DNA of 64,000 nt from an uncultured Bacteroidales bacterium (GTDB taxonomy: Bacteria; Bacteroidota; Bacteroidia; Bacteroidales; P3): the NCBI GenBank assembly GCA_900316515.1, contig ONDE01000012.1, positions 1-64,000 on the forward strand, in the 5' to 3' direction. The notes beneath the pieces were generated by a model that was not told where the DNA came from, did not search any database, and worked only from the letters and a program-made list of their open reading frames with translations. Position numbers and translations under genes: made by a program. Positions 51,201 to 60,918 of the stretch are shown one piece after another (positions within the stretch are counted from its first letter, which is position 1; every line of letters starts with the position of its first letter).

Positions 51201-54200
51201 TAACGTTCTGGAAGAGCTTGACGTTGGCCAAGGGGTCACTGTTGCCGGGGACACATACGTGACCCAGCGAGAAGTCGACACTGGTGCTGATCTTGATAAG
51301 ACCGCCAAGGCACGAGGCCTTGAAGGCCAAAAGACCATAGGCCCATGTGGGCTTGGGACCACCAGCCTGCAGCAGAGCTGCTACCGAGGCTGAAGCAAGG
51401 CTGAGGTGCCCTTTCCAGAAGCCGAGGTTGAGACTCAAACCGACTTCGCCTTTCATCATGGCATAGGCCTGGCCCATGGCATAGAAGCCGTTCTTGCCAA
51501 TGGTGCTGTAGCCTGGGCAGCCCGAACCGTTGGTAGCGAGGAGCGCCAAGTCGAAGCCCAAAGTGGCGGAAGCCTCTACATAGAGGAACATGTCGAACTT
51601 GATTTCAGCATGGAAGGAACCGCCAAAGGCAAAGCCGCCAGCAGCGGGAAGGGTGGGCAACTTGCGCTTGGTCTGATATGAGGCATACTTGCTGCCGAGG
51701 GCCCGCTGGACATCCTCGGGAACCTCGGGCAGCTGGAAGCCGCCGGGGAAATAGTTGCCAGTCATGACATAGAGCGTCCATTCGGTAGAGGCCGAGCAGA
51801 CCACGAGGTCCATGGACGACGAGAAGATTACACGGTCGTCGTGGTTGGGACGACCCACAGCGAAGAACCATTCGTACTCCTTGCCGCTCTCCGGGCCAAC
51901 CTGGCCGTCGGGGTAATGCTTCACGTAGAAGTCGATAGGTATCTGCAATTTGGCGGAGCCGCCAACCTCACCATTCTTAAGCTTGTCCAATTTATCATTC
52001 TCGTTGGCATAGTCCTTAGAATCCTGAACCTTCTTGTCGAGCCACGACGAACTCATACCACCGCCTTGGCCTGTCTTGGCAGCCTCGGTCGACGAGGTGG
52101 GATAGGTGTAGGCCTTGGCGATATTCTCGCCAAGAGCGGAGCCTTTGATAAGCGAAGCCAGGTTGACTTCGGCAGTGATACGGGCAGCGAAGTTGAGCTT
52201 CCAGTCGCCTGAGTCAACACCACGGCTATAGTCTATAAATGCGCCAACAGTAAGTGCGGCATTCGAGGCCTCCTTGTTGTCCTTGTCGTAAGAGGCGAGC
52301 ATCTTGGCATCGACCTGCATACTGATGCCAGCGAAGTGGCCGTTGGCGATACGCAGACCTAGGATACCGTTGGCACTGAGTGTCGACTCGGCGCCAGTAA
52401 GAATAATGCTCACGCCCGCACGCGCGATCCATGCGTCATATTGTGGGGTGTAGTTGCTGCCGTCGTTCGAGACCATATTATCGCAGAGGCTATTGCCAGC
52501 CATGAGATCCTTGCTAGTCATATTTGCAAGGTTGTTCTTGGGCTGCATATTATAGGCAAACGCACCGCCGAAACCATTGATTGCAAGCGGTCCGAAGGGG
52601 AGACCTGCGCCCGAGATGGTGGCGGCACCTTCGAAGTACCACCAGTCGAAGTTGGTGGTGTCGCCAGCCTTGACGACACGCTTGCTGCTACCGAAGCCGG
52701 CGCCCATCTTGGTCTCGATGACATCCATGATTCTGACACTAAGCATACCCTTCCAACAGTTGCCAAAGACGGCGTCGTTGCGTGTGTGGCCTATGAAGCC
52801 GTCGACGCTGACGGGGCCTATGTCGGTCTTGACGCGGGCCGAGTCGAAAGTGCCGTCCCAGTTGCTGATGTCCCAACTGCTGGTGTTGACCTCGCACGAG
52901 ATACCGAAGCCTGCACTGGCACCGATAGACTGGTCTTTGCCGATGCCCAGCGACATTGAGCCGCCGAACACCAAACCAGCCGTATAGGTACTCGACTTGC
53001 CGGCGGTCTGTTCGAACTTGGGCGAAAGTGTGGTGAGGTTGTACTTGAAGCCGCTGACCTTGCCCTCGCCCATGCTTTGGCCAGGGTTGGCATTGGCATT
53101 GTTTTCATTCTCACCGTCGGGCTTCACCTCGCTGTCGGTGTAGTCGATACCGATATACTTCTGCGGCGAAGCCTTGCTCCAGTTACCAATGTTAAAGTCC
53201 ATCTTGCCGAACTTGTACGACTCAACCTTGCCCTTCTTGCCCATATCGACGGTCTTGGAAGTGTAGTTGCGCATGTACATGTTCTCGAACTTGATCTTCG
53301 GCAGGTCGACAGGAATTTTGAATTTCTTGAAGTCGATGGTAATCTTGCCGTTGAGGGTGAGGTCGACACGCGTTGTGGCATCCTGGTTCTTGTAGGTGTA
53401 TTCTGTGTCGCCTTCATAGTCGCTCTTGTAGGTGTTGCCACCGTAGTCGTGGATGATACGGAAGTGGGTTGACTTCTTGTCGAGGTCCACATTGGCAACA
53501 TAGAGGTCGAGTTGCAGCGAGTCGCCGGGGGTGATGGCGAAGTCGATGCTGTCGCTACCCAGCGAGCAGTTGTATTTCATGTTACCCGTGAACAGGGGTA
53601 TCTTGAGTTTACCGATGAGGTAGCCTTCCTTGAAGGAACTCTTCAGGAAGCGCACACCCACGGTGTCGAGGCTGAAAGCCCAGCCGCCGCCGTTCTTGGT
53701 CTCAAGGCGCAGCAGGTTGTTGGCCGACACATCGACCGAAAGACCGCAGCTGTCGATGATAAGCTGGCTGGCTGTGAAGTTGATGCGGCTGCCTTCAGGG
53801 ATAACCTCGGTGGAGTCCTTTATCTGGCCGTTGGCGCCATAGGTATAGGTAACGAACTTGGTGTCCTGCTTGACGGCACTGTCGCCGGCAAGGTCTATGA
53901 AGGTATTGCTCACGTCCGCGGGCAGCAGAACGGCAAACTTGTCAAGGTAGAAGCCTTTCCAATGTTCTTTCTTCTTAGGCAGGGTCATGTAGTTCTTGGG
54001 CAACTTGATGGCATCGGGGGTCTCCTTGAGACTGTGGTCGTACCACATGCCACTGCCTGTAGGCACGAAGGCGAAGTCCTCGCAACCCACCACAGTAAAG
54101 GGATCCATACCGATCTTCACAATCCATTCGCTCCACTTCTTGAACTTGGTATAGAAGTAGGCCTTGACAGGCTTGTCGGGTTTCACGATGCCGTTCTGCT

Positions 54201-57200
54201 TGATGTCGACGGCCATAACCTTGTTACCCGGCTGGTCTTTGGTGCCGAAGCTTATCTCAGCATCGACGGCAATCTCCTTGAAACCGCCAGTGTCAAGGGC
54301 CACATGTGTGCCGTTGCTCATATCGGAGAGCTTGGTGGGGCACTTGAAGGTCAAGGTGTATCCGTCGCTGAGAGGCACCTCCATATCCTGTGCCATAAAC
54401 AGGTAGACGGTGCCGATAGAGTCGGAGATGAACTTGTCGGGCTCCACGCAGATGTTGGTGGCGAGGAACGGCAGGTAGAGGTTGTCCTCGAACGACGAGT
54501 AGATGGCCAACAGGTTCATCTGCGCCGTGACAGGCGAGAAGAAGAAGTCGTTGATGGCCACCGAGACATTCTCGACAGAGTCGCCGCCAAGCATCTTGTT
54601 GCTGGCCTTGATAGGCGTGGTGACAACGTCAACAGCGCCGCCGCCTTCGATAATGCTGTGCGTGAGCTGGCTTACAGGATTGGCGGCTTTGTTGATGATA
54701 TCGTACCATTTCTTCACATCTTCACCGGTGCTGCCGAGTTCGCCGGCATATTGGTTGAGCATCTGCACACCTTGGTCGGCATACATGTCGAAACCGGCAC
54801 CGTATTTGTTTTTGCCCATATTCAGGTTGAGGTAGTTGTTGCTATCCTCTGTCATCGAACGGGCTGTACCGGCAATAACCTGGAAGTCTTTGTTGATCTG
54901 AATGGTGTCGAACTTCACCTTGATGCCTACGCCATAGCCGTACATGGGAGTCCACTCAACGTAGCCCTCGCCGCTATAGCGTTTCTTGTCGTCGAGCTGA
55001 CCACTCTGAACCACCATATTGAAACGACCCATCTTCAGTTTCACGCGGCTGTTGACAAGACTGTCGACCTTCGGCGTGATAAGGTCTTTTCTGTTCATCT
55101 TGGCGGTATCGTTGGGGAAGCAGGCGTTGGTGATGTCGATAGCCGTGCTGTAATTGTTGGTGTCTTTCTTTAATGTGAAAGCAATGGGATGCGACCAGCC
55201 GTGGTTGCACATGAAGTACGTGGTGGTGTCAGGGATGATGACCTTGACGCGTGCCACATATATCTTGCCTTCCTTCAGCGAGTCGAGAATGTCGCCCTTC
55301 AGCATCAACGCGTCGATGGAGTCTTTGTGGTATTTGGCCTCGCCTTTGACAATGGCCTTTATGTCCTTGCCCTTGGCGGCCTCATATATATATAGGTTAT
55401 ATAGTGCGGTGTCTTCGTCCTCGATATTGAGGTTGGAGGCTTTCTTCCAACTGATGTTGAAGTTGTCCAGATTCCATAGTGTCTCTACCGTAGGGTCGAA
55501 ATGCATGAACGAGGTGTCGTCCCAGTTGGCTGTCGAACGATTGATGGGACCTGTGAACTGCGGAGGCAGCACGCGGTCGAGCATCGAGCTGTCGAGGCCC
55601 CACTGGAAGTTCATCGTCGAACTGTAGTTCACAATCTCGGTGTGGGCAGTCTTCACGGTGTCGTACTCGGTGTCGGCCTCGATACCGTTCACATAATGTA
55701 TGGTCTTGTTTATCTTGTAGTCGTAGTAGCGGTAGGTGGCCACTGCCTTCACTCGCACCAGGTATTTCTTGCCTTCCTGCAGGGTGTCTTTCCACTTCGG
55801 ATCGCCAACCGACATCGGCTCGGTGGAGGTCACGTAGCTGTCTTCGCTATTGGCCGAGACATTGATTGTCTTGGTGAGCATTGCCGGACGGGTTTCAATG
55901 TCAGACAGCAGACCGAGGTCTTCGAAGAGGTCGACGGTGTAACGCACACTCCTCAGGTTATTGCCGCGCACCGGCATCCACGTGATGTCGAAGGGATCCA
56001 TCTTGGTGCTGACAATATGGTCGTTGTAGTTGCCGTGATACTTCACCTGGATGCTCTTGTCCTCGGCGGGCACCTGCGACGACTCATCGGCAAACTTGGC
56101 CAGGACGGCACTGTAGCTCGTTGCGTCGCGATAGGGTGACACCACATACGACTGGCGCAAACTGGCAAGCACGTCGTCACTGCCCGACTCTTCGGAGCTG
56201 CTCTCTTTCGAGGTGTTCTCTTGATTGCCATTGCCGTTGTTGCCGTTGTTGACATTGTATGTCGCCTTACCCCACGAGAAGGTCATAATCTGGCTCTTGC
56301 CTTCGTTGGCAATCTCCAGCGTGGGGTTGGCTCCGCGCTCTCTGGCTTCCACCTGCATGGCATAGGTGGCGCCGCGCTCAAACGGCACGTCGAGGTTGCG
56401 CAGGGTGTCTATCTGGCAGAAGTTGTTTCGTCCGCAGTTCTTCGAGAAGACCACAGGAGCATGGTCGATGGCATATTCGGGACTGAGGCCCGGCGACACA
56501 CGCACTATCTTCAGGTAGTAGTTGATAGGTGCTGTCTGCGGACAGTTGGTGATGACCTCTGTCCAGCGGATATTGATGAGGCGCGAGGGCTGCACGGTAT
56601 TGGGGTCGCGCGTCTCCAAGTTGACAAAGCCATCCTTGCCTTTCTTGGGCACTCGCGGAGGCTTCGGGGCTCTGACATTGTCGTTCACCACCATGATGGG
56701 TGTAATCAGCTCGGGAGCCGAACCGGTGTAGCACACCGTGAACTGGGCACAGTCGCGCGACATGGGAGAACCGTCGTCAGCCACAAACTCCATCCAGCGA
56801 TACACCTCGAGGCACAACGAATACGAGCCCTCGGGGATGCGGGTAAGCGTCAGGAAGTCGGCAGTGGCCGTGGTGGTCAGACGCCCGCTGAAATGGTCGG
56901 AAAAGTCCATGATGCTGTTGAAGCGCCGCACCTCGCCCGGCGACAGGGTGATGCAAGGGCGCGTGTTGCCCTTCTCCTGAGTGAGCAACTCCAACGGCTG
57001 TCCATTCTGGACATAATCCGATGTAAGGCTCAGCTTCAAGTACACCTTGGCCTGCTGGTTGGTGTTGTTCTGCAACATGATGTTGACCGTCTGGTTGGGA
57101 TGATCGATAAGATCAGCCAGCGACGATGGCAACGTCTGCCTGACCTTCGTTACCGTTACGGTAACATCCTGTGCAATGGCTGGCATAGTTGCCAGCATCA

Positions 57201-57300
57201 AGGCCGCTAAAAAGATGGCCTTGAGGAAACCTCTGCCGGAAGCCGTGCGGCTACTGCGGCGTAATGACTCAGTATCCATAGTATTGTAGTTTTGTTTCAT
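48253..57300 (-). CDS. Very large secreted protein (3015 residues), second gene of the outer-membrane operon
   Basis: An N-terminal signal with an extended charged stretch (residues 1-44, hydrophobic FLKAIFLAALMLATMPAIAQ) leads to a module with the pattern SLCLEVYRW ... CAQFTVCYTGSAPELITP and IRWTEVI, resembling TANFOR-like domains of Bacteroidetes surface proteins (weak). FN3-like segments follow to about residue 790. The central part (about 800-2050) is beta-rich and amphipathic, with glycine-aromatic strands such as FGGSFHAEIKFDMFLYVEA and GLSLNLGFWKGHLSLASA. A Ser/Arg-rich linker is near 2090-2125. The last ~890 residues are of unknown type and carry no T9SS domain. Its ATG directly abuts the stop of the barrel gene, so translation is coupled. 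Function unknown. Confidence 0.75.
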   Translation of the reverse strand: MKQNYNTMDTESLRRSSRTASGRGFLKAIFLAALMLATMPAIAQDVTVTVTKVRQTLPSSLADLIDHPNQTVNIMLQNNTNQQAKVYLKLSLTSDYVQNGQPLELLTQEKGNTRPCITLSPGEVRRFNSIMDFSDHFSGRLTTTATADFLTLTRIPEGSYSLCLEVYRWMEFVADDGSPMSRDCAQFTVCYTGSAPELITPIMVVNDNVRAPKPPRVPKKGKDGFVNLETRDPNTVQPSRLINIRWTEVITNCPQTAPINYYLKIVRVSPGLSPEYAIDHAPVVFSKNCGRNNFCQIDTLRNLDVPFERGATYAMQVEARERGANPTLEIANEGKSQIMTFSWGKATYNVNNGNNGNGNQENTSKESSSEESGSDDVLASLRQSYVVSPYRDATSYSAVLAKFADESSQVPAEDKSIQVKYHGNYNDHIVSTKMDPFDITWMPVRGNNLRSVRYTVDLFEDLGLLSDIETRPAMLTKTINVSANSEDSYVTSTEPMSVGDPKWKDTLQEGKKYLVRVKAVATYRYYDYKINKTIHYVNGIEADTEYDTVKTAHTEIVNYSSTMNFQWGLDSSMLDRVLPPQFTGPINRSTANWDDTSFMHFDPTVETLWNLDNFNISWKKASNLNIEDEDTALYNLYIYEAAKGKDIKAIVKGEAKYHKDSIDALMLKGDILDSLKEGKIYVARVKVIIPDTTTYFMCNHGWSHPIAFTLKKDTNNYSTAIDITNACFPNDTAKMNRKDLITPKVDSLVNSRVKLKMGRFNMVVQSGQLDDKKRYSGEGYVEWTPMYGYGVGIKVKFDTIQINKDFQVIAGTARSMTEDSNNYLNLNMGKNKYGAGFDMYADQGVQMLNQYAGELGSTGEDVKKWYDIINKAANPVSQLTHSIIEGGGAVDVVTTPIKASNKMLGGDSVENVSVAINDFFFSPVTAQMNLLAIYSSFEDNLYLPFLATNICVEPDKFISDSIGTVYLFMAQDMEVPLSDGYTLTFKCPTKLSDMSNGTHVALDTGGFKEIAVDAEISFGTKDQPGNKVMAVDIKQNGIVKPDKPVKAYFYTKFKKWSEWIVKIGMDPFTVVGCEDFAFVPTGSGMWYDHSLKETPDAIKLPKNYMTLPKKKEHWKGFYLDKFAVLLPADVSNTFIDLAGDSAVKQDTKFVTYTYGANGQIKDSTEVIPEGSRINFTASQLIIDSCGLSVDVSANNLLRLETKNGGGWAFSLDTVGVRFLKSSFKEGYLIGKLKIPLFTGNMKYNCSLGSDSIDFAITPGDSLQLDLYVANVDLDKKSTHFRIIHDYGGNTYKSDYEGDTEYTYKNQDATTRVDLTLNGKITIDFKKFKIPVDLPKIKFENMYMRNYTSKTVDMGKKGKVESYKFGKMDFNIGNWSKASPQKYIGIDYTDSEVKPDGENENNANANPGQSMGEGKVSGFKYNLTTLSPKFEQTAGKSSTYTAGLVFGGSMSLGIGKDQSIGASAGFGISCEVNTSSWDISNWDGTFDSARVKTDIGPVSVDGFIGHTRNDAVFGNCWKGMLSVRIMDVIETKMGAGFGSSKRVVKAGDTTNFDWWYFEGAATISGAGLPFGPLAINGFGGAFAYNMQPKNNLANMTSKDLMAGNSLCDNMVSNDGSNYTPQYDAWIARAGVSIILTGAESTLSANGILGLRIANGHFAGISMQVDAKMLASYDKDNKEASNAALTVGAFIDYSRGVDSGDWKLNFAARITAEVNLASLIKGSALGENIAKAYTYPTSSTEAAKTGQGGGMSSSWLDKKVQDSKDYANENDKLDKLKNGEVGGSAKLQIPIDFYVKHYPDGQVGPESGKEYEWFFAVGRPNHDDRVIFSSSMDLVVCSASTEWTLYVMTGNYFPGGFQLPEVPEDVQRALGSKYASYQTKRKLPTLPAAGGFAFGGSFHAEIKFDMFLYVEASATLGFDLALLATNGSGCPGYSTIGKNGFYAMGQAYAMMKGEVGLSLNLGFWKGHLSLASASVAALLQAGGPKPTWAYGLLAFKASCLGGLIKISTSVDFSLGHVCVPGNSDPLANVKLFQNVTPAFNTKSDAQKSENVQSPYTTGTIVSNLPWNEPIYLCADEKYGNGTTTRKFQFILCKSQCSASYTKRSERSSSRGYRGRGQHSSSRSSSSSSSNSSQSMALKFDADNMETNMQYFQWNSGGLPQYSDIDITFVGRAFEWRPTYTNKDKKKDEINLSDAQRNNDYYYTLYVNNYSKSSSVSPTNYKWRDPIFTDRDVTEHKPWTQDTSFHLRTSKNPDDLNDAVVFTWPYNGDPMFPIDEFVSIGGRKRALIYLFQDLDFLTESDEDNREIKAFLVLRGISANNDALACDYVYHQNGYLGSSAPCIEVIFPSSFTNKYMNYDMAVRLMLIKKDAYNETLKQLQEKANQASNSMQQKTEVTKRSSAGQRLVQLKKSAHYSGEDLSQNVEYQQLLKSREEQDFYGEEVGDTNIAFARKMLKNDYAICLQTGKPIYTLYFRLYTGHSSYAEILGKYTHYIGYLFGNTVIEDKNTAITYKTDVSQSDYTLKEAAKYAYLFAPYRPTDIKAYHSGITLPPILYAVLDWRRMKYTPEEIQLYDIYATRLIDMDNAVKNTWSPNSRPYQFDDEFRLNSYPKGWTNNGMGDDNAKSAMNAIFDDGMVPIPGLDANSNFLFLNSRMSSIRGSYGYTTIGGSGRAAFPRMSTGNIVLPNILKLEVSEGKWRYDSTSIGQPASKTIGGKSFARPEESYCHYVTVRDEAVPAIFDDIQRYHDFYQDLFDYAIYVHGRGYSYKCGQYEKLMKYAYRNNQFSTNNFPYSITKSTLMTWWMWHWNGIYNAGQLKRRNTSYDNMKNKAIPSSSLNCYGNLPSYWMTYILHWDKVPFKVHDTKGTLDGDIFTDQFGDNSKFSRWRSTNWFNSKTTGGGNYSELDYGLISVDNIKSEYVVGSGYKNQRYVPITYYYVTGGQNASNYKLLGKIADAVRKHNTDSKYDVMVNTYKQTDDTYYYWVQSKAKEKLKKNSGITFRANNTSKEEDSARGRQSDQWE

Positions 57301-59289
57301 TTATCCTTCCAATATAGGTTTGTTGTCCTCTTCGTCGTCAGCCTTCTTCTTGCTCTTGATGATGCGCTTGGCAAACGAGTAGCTGTATGAGAAGTTGATG
57401 CGAAGGTCGAAATCGGTGCTGATATGCTGTCCAATGACAATGTTGTCGCTGTAGTTGCTGCTCGACAAGTAGAGCGACGCATTGTGGAGGTTCTTGTACG
57501 AGAAGGTGGCGCCCAGGCGGTTGCTGAACGACACATTGTTGGTCTTGGCAGTGTTCTCGGGATCCGTGGGGTCGTAGGTGACGCTATTGGCAGTAGCATC
57601 CTCGTTCTTGTTGAACGATAGCGACATCATGTAGTTGGCCTTGAAGTTCACCTTGTCGGTCTTGGCTATAATATAGCTGAAAGAGCCGCCCAAAGCATGC
57701 GATGTATAGCTGTTGGTCTTCGACAACGAACTGCTGTAGTCGTAGTTCACGCCGATGTCCATACGCTTGGCAGTGAGCGAAAGCGTATATCCCAAACCCG
57801 CTGTATAGGTACTCACATCCTGCTTGCTCTTGTTCGGGTTGAGCTTGTTCATGTTGCGGTTCTGCACGGTGTTGAAGTTGAGCGAGATATTGTGACTGTT
57901 GTCGCCCTCGATGGTATAGGATGGCGACACCGTGATGTTGTGTGCCAGCTGGTTGGTGCGCGTCGAGTCGTTCACCTGCTTCGTACCGTCAAGCTGGTAC
58001 TGGCTCACGCCGCTGTAGGCAACCGCCATATTCAGCGCTCCGAACAGCAAGGCACTCAAATTGGTGGAATAGGTGGCCACCTGGTTGGTGAACACCTGCT
58101 TGTGGTCGAGGTTGTCGCGTTGCAGATATCCGGCCAGCGACAATGTCGTGGTGTTCCTGAACAGGCGGAAGTTGGTGTTGGCACCAAGGCCATGGGCGTT
58201 CTGGCTGAACCGCGAGGCTCCAAGCGACGTATAGTCGGCCTGCACAAAGCGATAGGTGAACACCGCATTGACATGACTGAAGTTGAAGCTGGCGGCAGCG
58301 TCACCCGCAAAGCGCAGCTGCGAATTCATCCTCGGCGTGAAGAGCCAGCCGGCCTTGTCGAGGATACCCATCACCTTGCCCAACTGTGCGTCGGTGCTGT
58401 CGGCCCCCAGGGTGCTCAACGTGGCGTTGTTGATGGGCGAACTGTGCTGGTCGGGGGTATAAAGGCTCGCACCGGCATTGGCAGTGAGGGCGAACCACTT
58501 GCCTATCGACACACGGCCCGACAACCCCAGGTTGAAGTTCTCTTTGGCAAAGACCAAACTGTCGCGGTGCACAGTGTCGTTGTTCGAACCCATCCAGGTC
58601 ATGGGCAGCGAGTTGGTGTCGTCCTTGGCCTTGAAGAAGTTCAGGTCTAAATAGTTCCTGTTGTTACCCACACCTATCTTGGCACCATAGCCAATCCGCT
58701 TGTACTGCGGCATGTCGTAGTCGTGAACATTGAGACCCAGCAGCGAGTCGGCCAAATAGCGTATCGCCGAGCGGTTGTCATACTCCTTGAAGCGCGTGGC
58801 AGCCTGCATCGCACCGTAGAAACCTGCAAAGCGGAACACCTTGCCCTGATACTCGGCGCCGAGACCCGTGAAGTTCATTCCGCTATATGTGTAGTTCGAG
58901 AAGTGCATGCTGCTGGTTCCAATATGGAAGCGGAAATTCCTCCACTGCGGAGTCATGTTGATGTTCAACTGCGGACGCGGGAAAGAGAACTGCGTGGCGG
59001 CAATGTTCATCAAGTTGATATTGATGGGGATGTTGAAGCCGTAGATGCCAATGTTGAAGTTGGCATACGCTGTCAGTGCAAAAGGCGAACCGGCCGAGTA
59101 GACATCGCGGTTGTTGAACAGGCTCTGCAGCGTGGTCCCCACACTTCCGCTGAAAGTCAGCGGGTCGGCCTCGATATGACTCTTGATTTTATCCTTTATC
59201 TGCGCCTGCGCAGACACGCTCCCCAAGAGCATTACACCTAAAAAAATCACCCGCACGCATAAATTTATACTGGGTAAAAATACTTTCAT
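57301..59289 (-). CDS. Outer-membrane beta-barrel protein, first gene of the operon
   Basis: The 662-residue protein has a signal peptide ending SVSAQAQ. The mature part is a run of amphipathic strands with aromatic girdles (for example FRFHIGTSSMHFSNYTYSGM, AEYQGKVFRFAGFYGAM, KRMDIGVNYDYSSSL, NKPILEG at the end), typical of outer-membrane barrels; there is no TonB box or plug. The closing strand DFDLRINFSYSYSFAKRIIKSKKK is followed by a charged tail DDEEDNK. It may anchor or export the 3015-residue partner whose start codon abuts its stop. Transcribed from the promoter at 59365-59395. Confidence 0.82.
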   Translation of the reverse strand: MKVFLPSINLCVRVIFLGVMLLGSVSAQAQIKDKIKSHIEADPLTFSGSVGTTLQSLFNNRDVYSAGSPFALTAYANFNIGIYGFNIPININLMNIAATQFSFPRPQLNINMTPQWRNFRFHIGTSSMHFSNYTYSGMNFTGLGAEYQGKVFRFAGFYGAMQAATRFKEYDNRSAIRYLADSLLGLNVHDYDMPQYKRIGYGAKIGVGNNRNYLDLNFFKAKDDTNSLPMTWMGSNNDTVHRDSLVFAKENFNLGLSGRVSIGKWFALTANAGASLYTPDQHSSPINNATLSTLGADSTDAQLGKVMGILDKAGWLFTPRMNSQLRFAGDAAASFNFSHVNAVFTYRFVQADYTSLGASRFSQNAHGLGANTNFRLFRNTTTLSLAGYLQRDNLDHKQVFTNQVATYSTNLSALLFGALNMAVAYSGVSQYQLDGTKQVNDSTRTNQLAHNITVSPSYTIEGDNSHNISLNFNTVQNRNMNKLNPNKSKQDVSTYTAGLGYTLSLTAKRMDIGVNYDYSSSLSKTNSYTSHALGGSFSYIIAKTDKVNFKANYMMSLSFNKNEDATANSVTYDPTDPENTAKTNNVSFSNRLGATFSYKNLHNASLYLSSSNYSDNIVIGQHISTDFDLRINFSYSYSFAKRIIKSKKKADDEEDNKPILEG

Positions 59290-59364
59290 ACACGTCCTTT
59301 TTAGTTGATATTGCGTTTAATAGGCAGCGAGCACACACTTTTCAGTGCACTCTATAGTTTGATG

Positions 59365-59395
59365 CAAATATACTAAAAAAAGTTAAACTGACAAA
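59365..59395 (-). promoter_or_regulatory. Promoter of the barrel/3015/FN3 operon
   Basis: TTTG (59395-59392), 19-nt spacer, TATATTTG (59372-59365) on the minus strand. This predicts a leader of about 70 nt before the ATG at 59289. Confidence 0.85.
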
Positions 59396-59406
59396 AAAAA
59401 TTCAGA

Positions 59407-60918
59407 TTACTTCTTCCGAAGCATGGCATTCACCGTCGGCGACACCTTCCATGCCAGCACCGTACCCGCCAGGGCACAGCACAACACTACGGTCTTTGCC
59501 GCTGCATCGACCAACATACCTGCCATTCCGGGCAGCCACGCGGCAACAACAGGTGTAACCCACCCCGACCACAGCCACGCCAGGACGAACCCTACAGCCA
59601 CTATCAGCAGCACCTTGAGCTGGGCAACCGAGAAGAGGCTCACCCTCAGCCGCCACCACAGCATCGTAAGCAGCAGCACAAAGTAGAGGCCATAGCTCAG
59701 CAACGTGGCGGCAGCGGCTCCGTTGATGTCCCACAGCCCTATAAGAACCGTGTTGAGCACTATTGCGCTTAGCGTCAGCACACCTATCAGCGGCAGCGAC
59801 CAACGGTACCAACGCGAATAGTTGAGCACATCGCTGCCTATCGACAGCGACGAGTTCATCACCTTGGCCAACCCCAGTATCAGCACCACCCCGGCGCCGC
59901 CACGATAGTCGGCACCATTGGGAATCACCGCGAAGAGCGCGTCGAGGTTGATCCATATCACATAGAATATCATCAAGCTCACCAGCAACTGGTGCAGGCT
60001 CACCTGACGGCCGAGACGGTTCACCTCGGCCCAGTCGTTGTCCTTCACGGCCGTTGCTATCACCGGCCGCGAGATGGCTCCCAGCGAACGGTAGGGCACC
60101 TCGACCACATTGGCGATAAAGAAGGCTATGGTGTATACTCCCGTCACCGCCAAACCGGCTTTCGCACCGAGGAAGAGCGAGCTCATCAGCGGTATGTTGC
60201 CCGCCAGCACAGTGGCTGTCATAAAAAGCGTGTAGCGCAGCATGTCGCGCCAACGGCCGCCGTCGGCAACAAAGCGCCAGTCGATGTGGAGCCACGCCGC
60301 CAAAGGCAAGCCGCTGATGCGGTATAGGTAGAACATATTCAGCAGCATCGCCAACCCATAGCTGCCGCAGAACATCCACACAAAGACATCCAGCGAGATT
60401 ACCTTGTAGCCATATAGCAGATAGGCCACCAGGTTGAACACCCTGATGCCCACCTCGCGCACCATCTTGGGCACCGTGATGCGCATCAGCACCGACGCAC
60501 CAGTCTCAAACACCGTGGTGTACAGCGCGAAGAAGGTGAGCATCGGCAGCATATAGAAGTAGTCGGTCAGCAAGGCCGACCGCTCGCTGTAGATCTCCAG
60601 CAGCGGGTCGTGGAACACAAGAAAGGCCAACGCCACCAACGCAAAACCCGTCAGCGGCACCAAAAGGCTGAGGCCGAAGATTCCGTGATGGCCGCGGTTG
60701 TCCTTGAAATGCGGAAAGAAGCGTATCAGCGACGAGTTGCTTCCCATCTGCGCTATGGCCGAAAAGAGCATCGCCGCATCGACCATCACGCGCGTCAAGC
60801 CCACCTCCTCGGTAGTCAGGAACCGTGTGACAACGAAAAAGGTGGTGACAAAACCAATCGCCACACCCAGATAGTTGGCCAACGCCCCTCGTATGCTCTG
60901 ACGTGCTATTACGCCCAT
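59407..60918 (-). CDS. Polysaccharide flippase-like membrane protein (MOP superfamily)
   Basis: From the ATG at 60918 (MGVIARQSIRGALANYLGVAIGF), 503 residues with about 12-14 membrane helices. The opening QSIRGALANYLGVAIGFVTTFFVVTRFLTTEEVGLTRV and later SSLIRFFPHFKDNRGHHGIFG match lipopolysaccharide/O-antigen flippases (Wzx/RfbX type). It should move a lipid-linked glycan across the inner membrane, but no glycosyltransferases are nearby, so the substrate is unknown. Nine residues upstream of this ATG are in frame from a TTG and are less likely. It ends 12 bp before the next operon's promoter, with no terminator seen. Confidence 0.86.
   Translation of the reverse strand: MGVIARQSIRGALANYLGVAIGFVTTFFVVTRFLTTEEVGLTRVMVDAAMLFSAIAQMGSNSSLIRFFPHFKDNRGHHGIFGLSLLVPLTGFALVALAFLVFHDPLLEIYSERSALLTDYFYMLPMLTFFALYTTVFETGASVLMRITVPKMVREVGIRVFNLVAYLLYGYKVISLDVFVWMFCGSYGLAMLLNMFYLYRISGLPLAAWLHIDWRFVADGGRWRDMLRYTLFMTATVLAGNIPLMSSLFLGAKAGLAVTGVYTIAFFIANVVEVPYRSLGAISRPVIATAVKDNDWAEVNRLGRQVSLHQLLVSLMIFYVIWINLDALFAVIPNGADYRGGAGVVLILGLAKVMNSSLSIGSDVLNYSRWYRWSLPLIGVLTLSAIVLNTVLIGLWDINGAAAATLLSYGLYFVLLLTMLWWRLRVSLFSVAQLKVLLIVAVGFVLAWLWSGWVTPVVAAWLPGMAGMLVDAAAKTVVLCCALAGTVLAWKVSPTVNAMLRKK

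Noticed and set aside
53512..55173. 553-codon plus-strand frame opposite the 3015-residue gene
   Set aside because: Shadow frame; composition is His/Val/Gly-biased as expected from the opposite strand.
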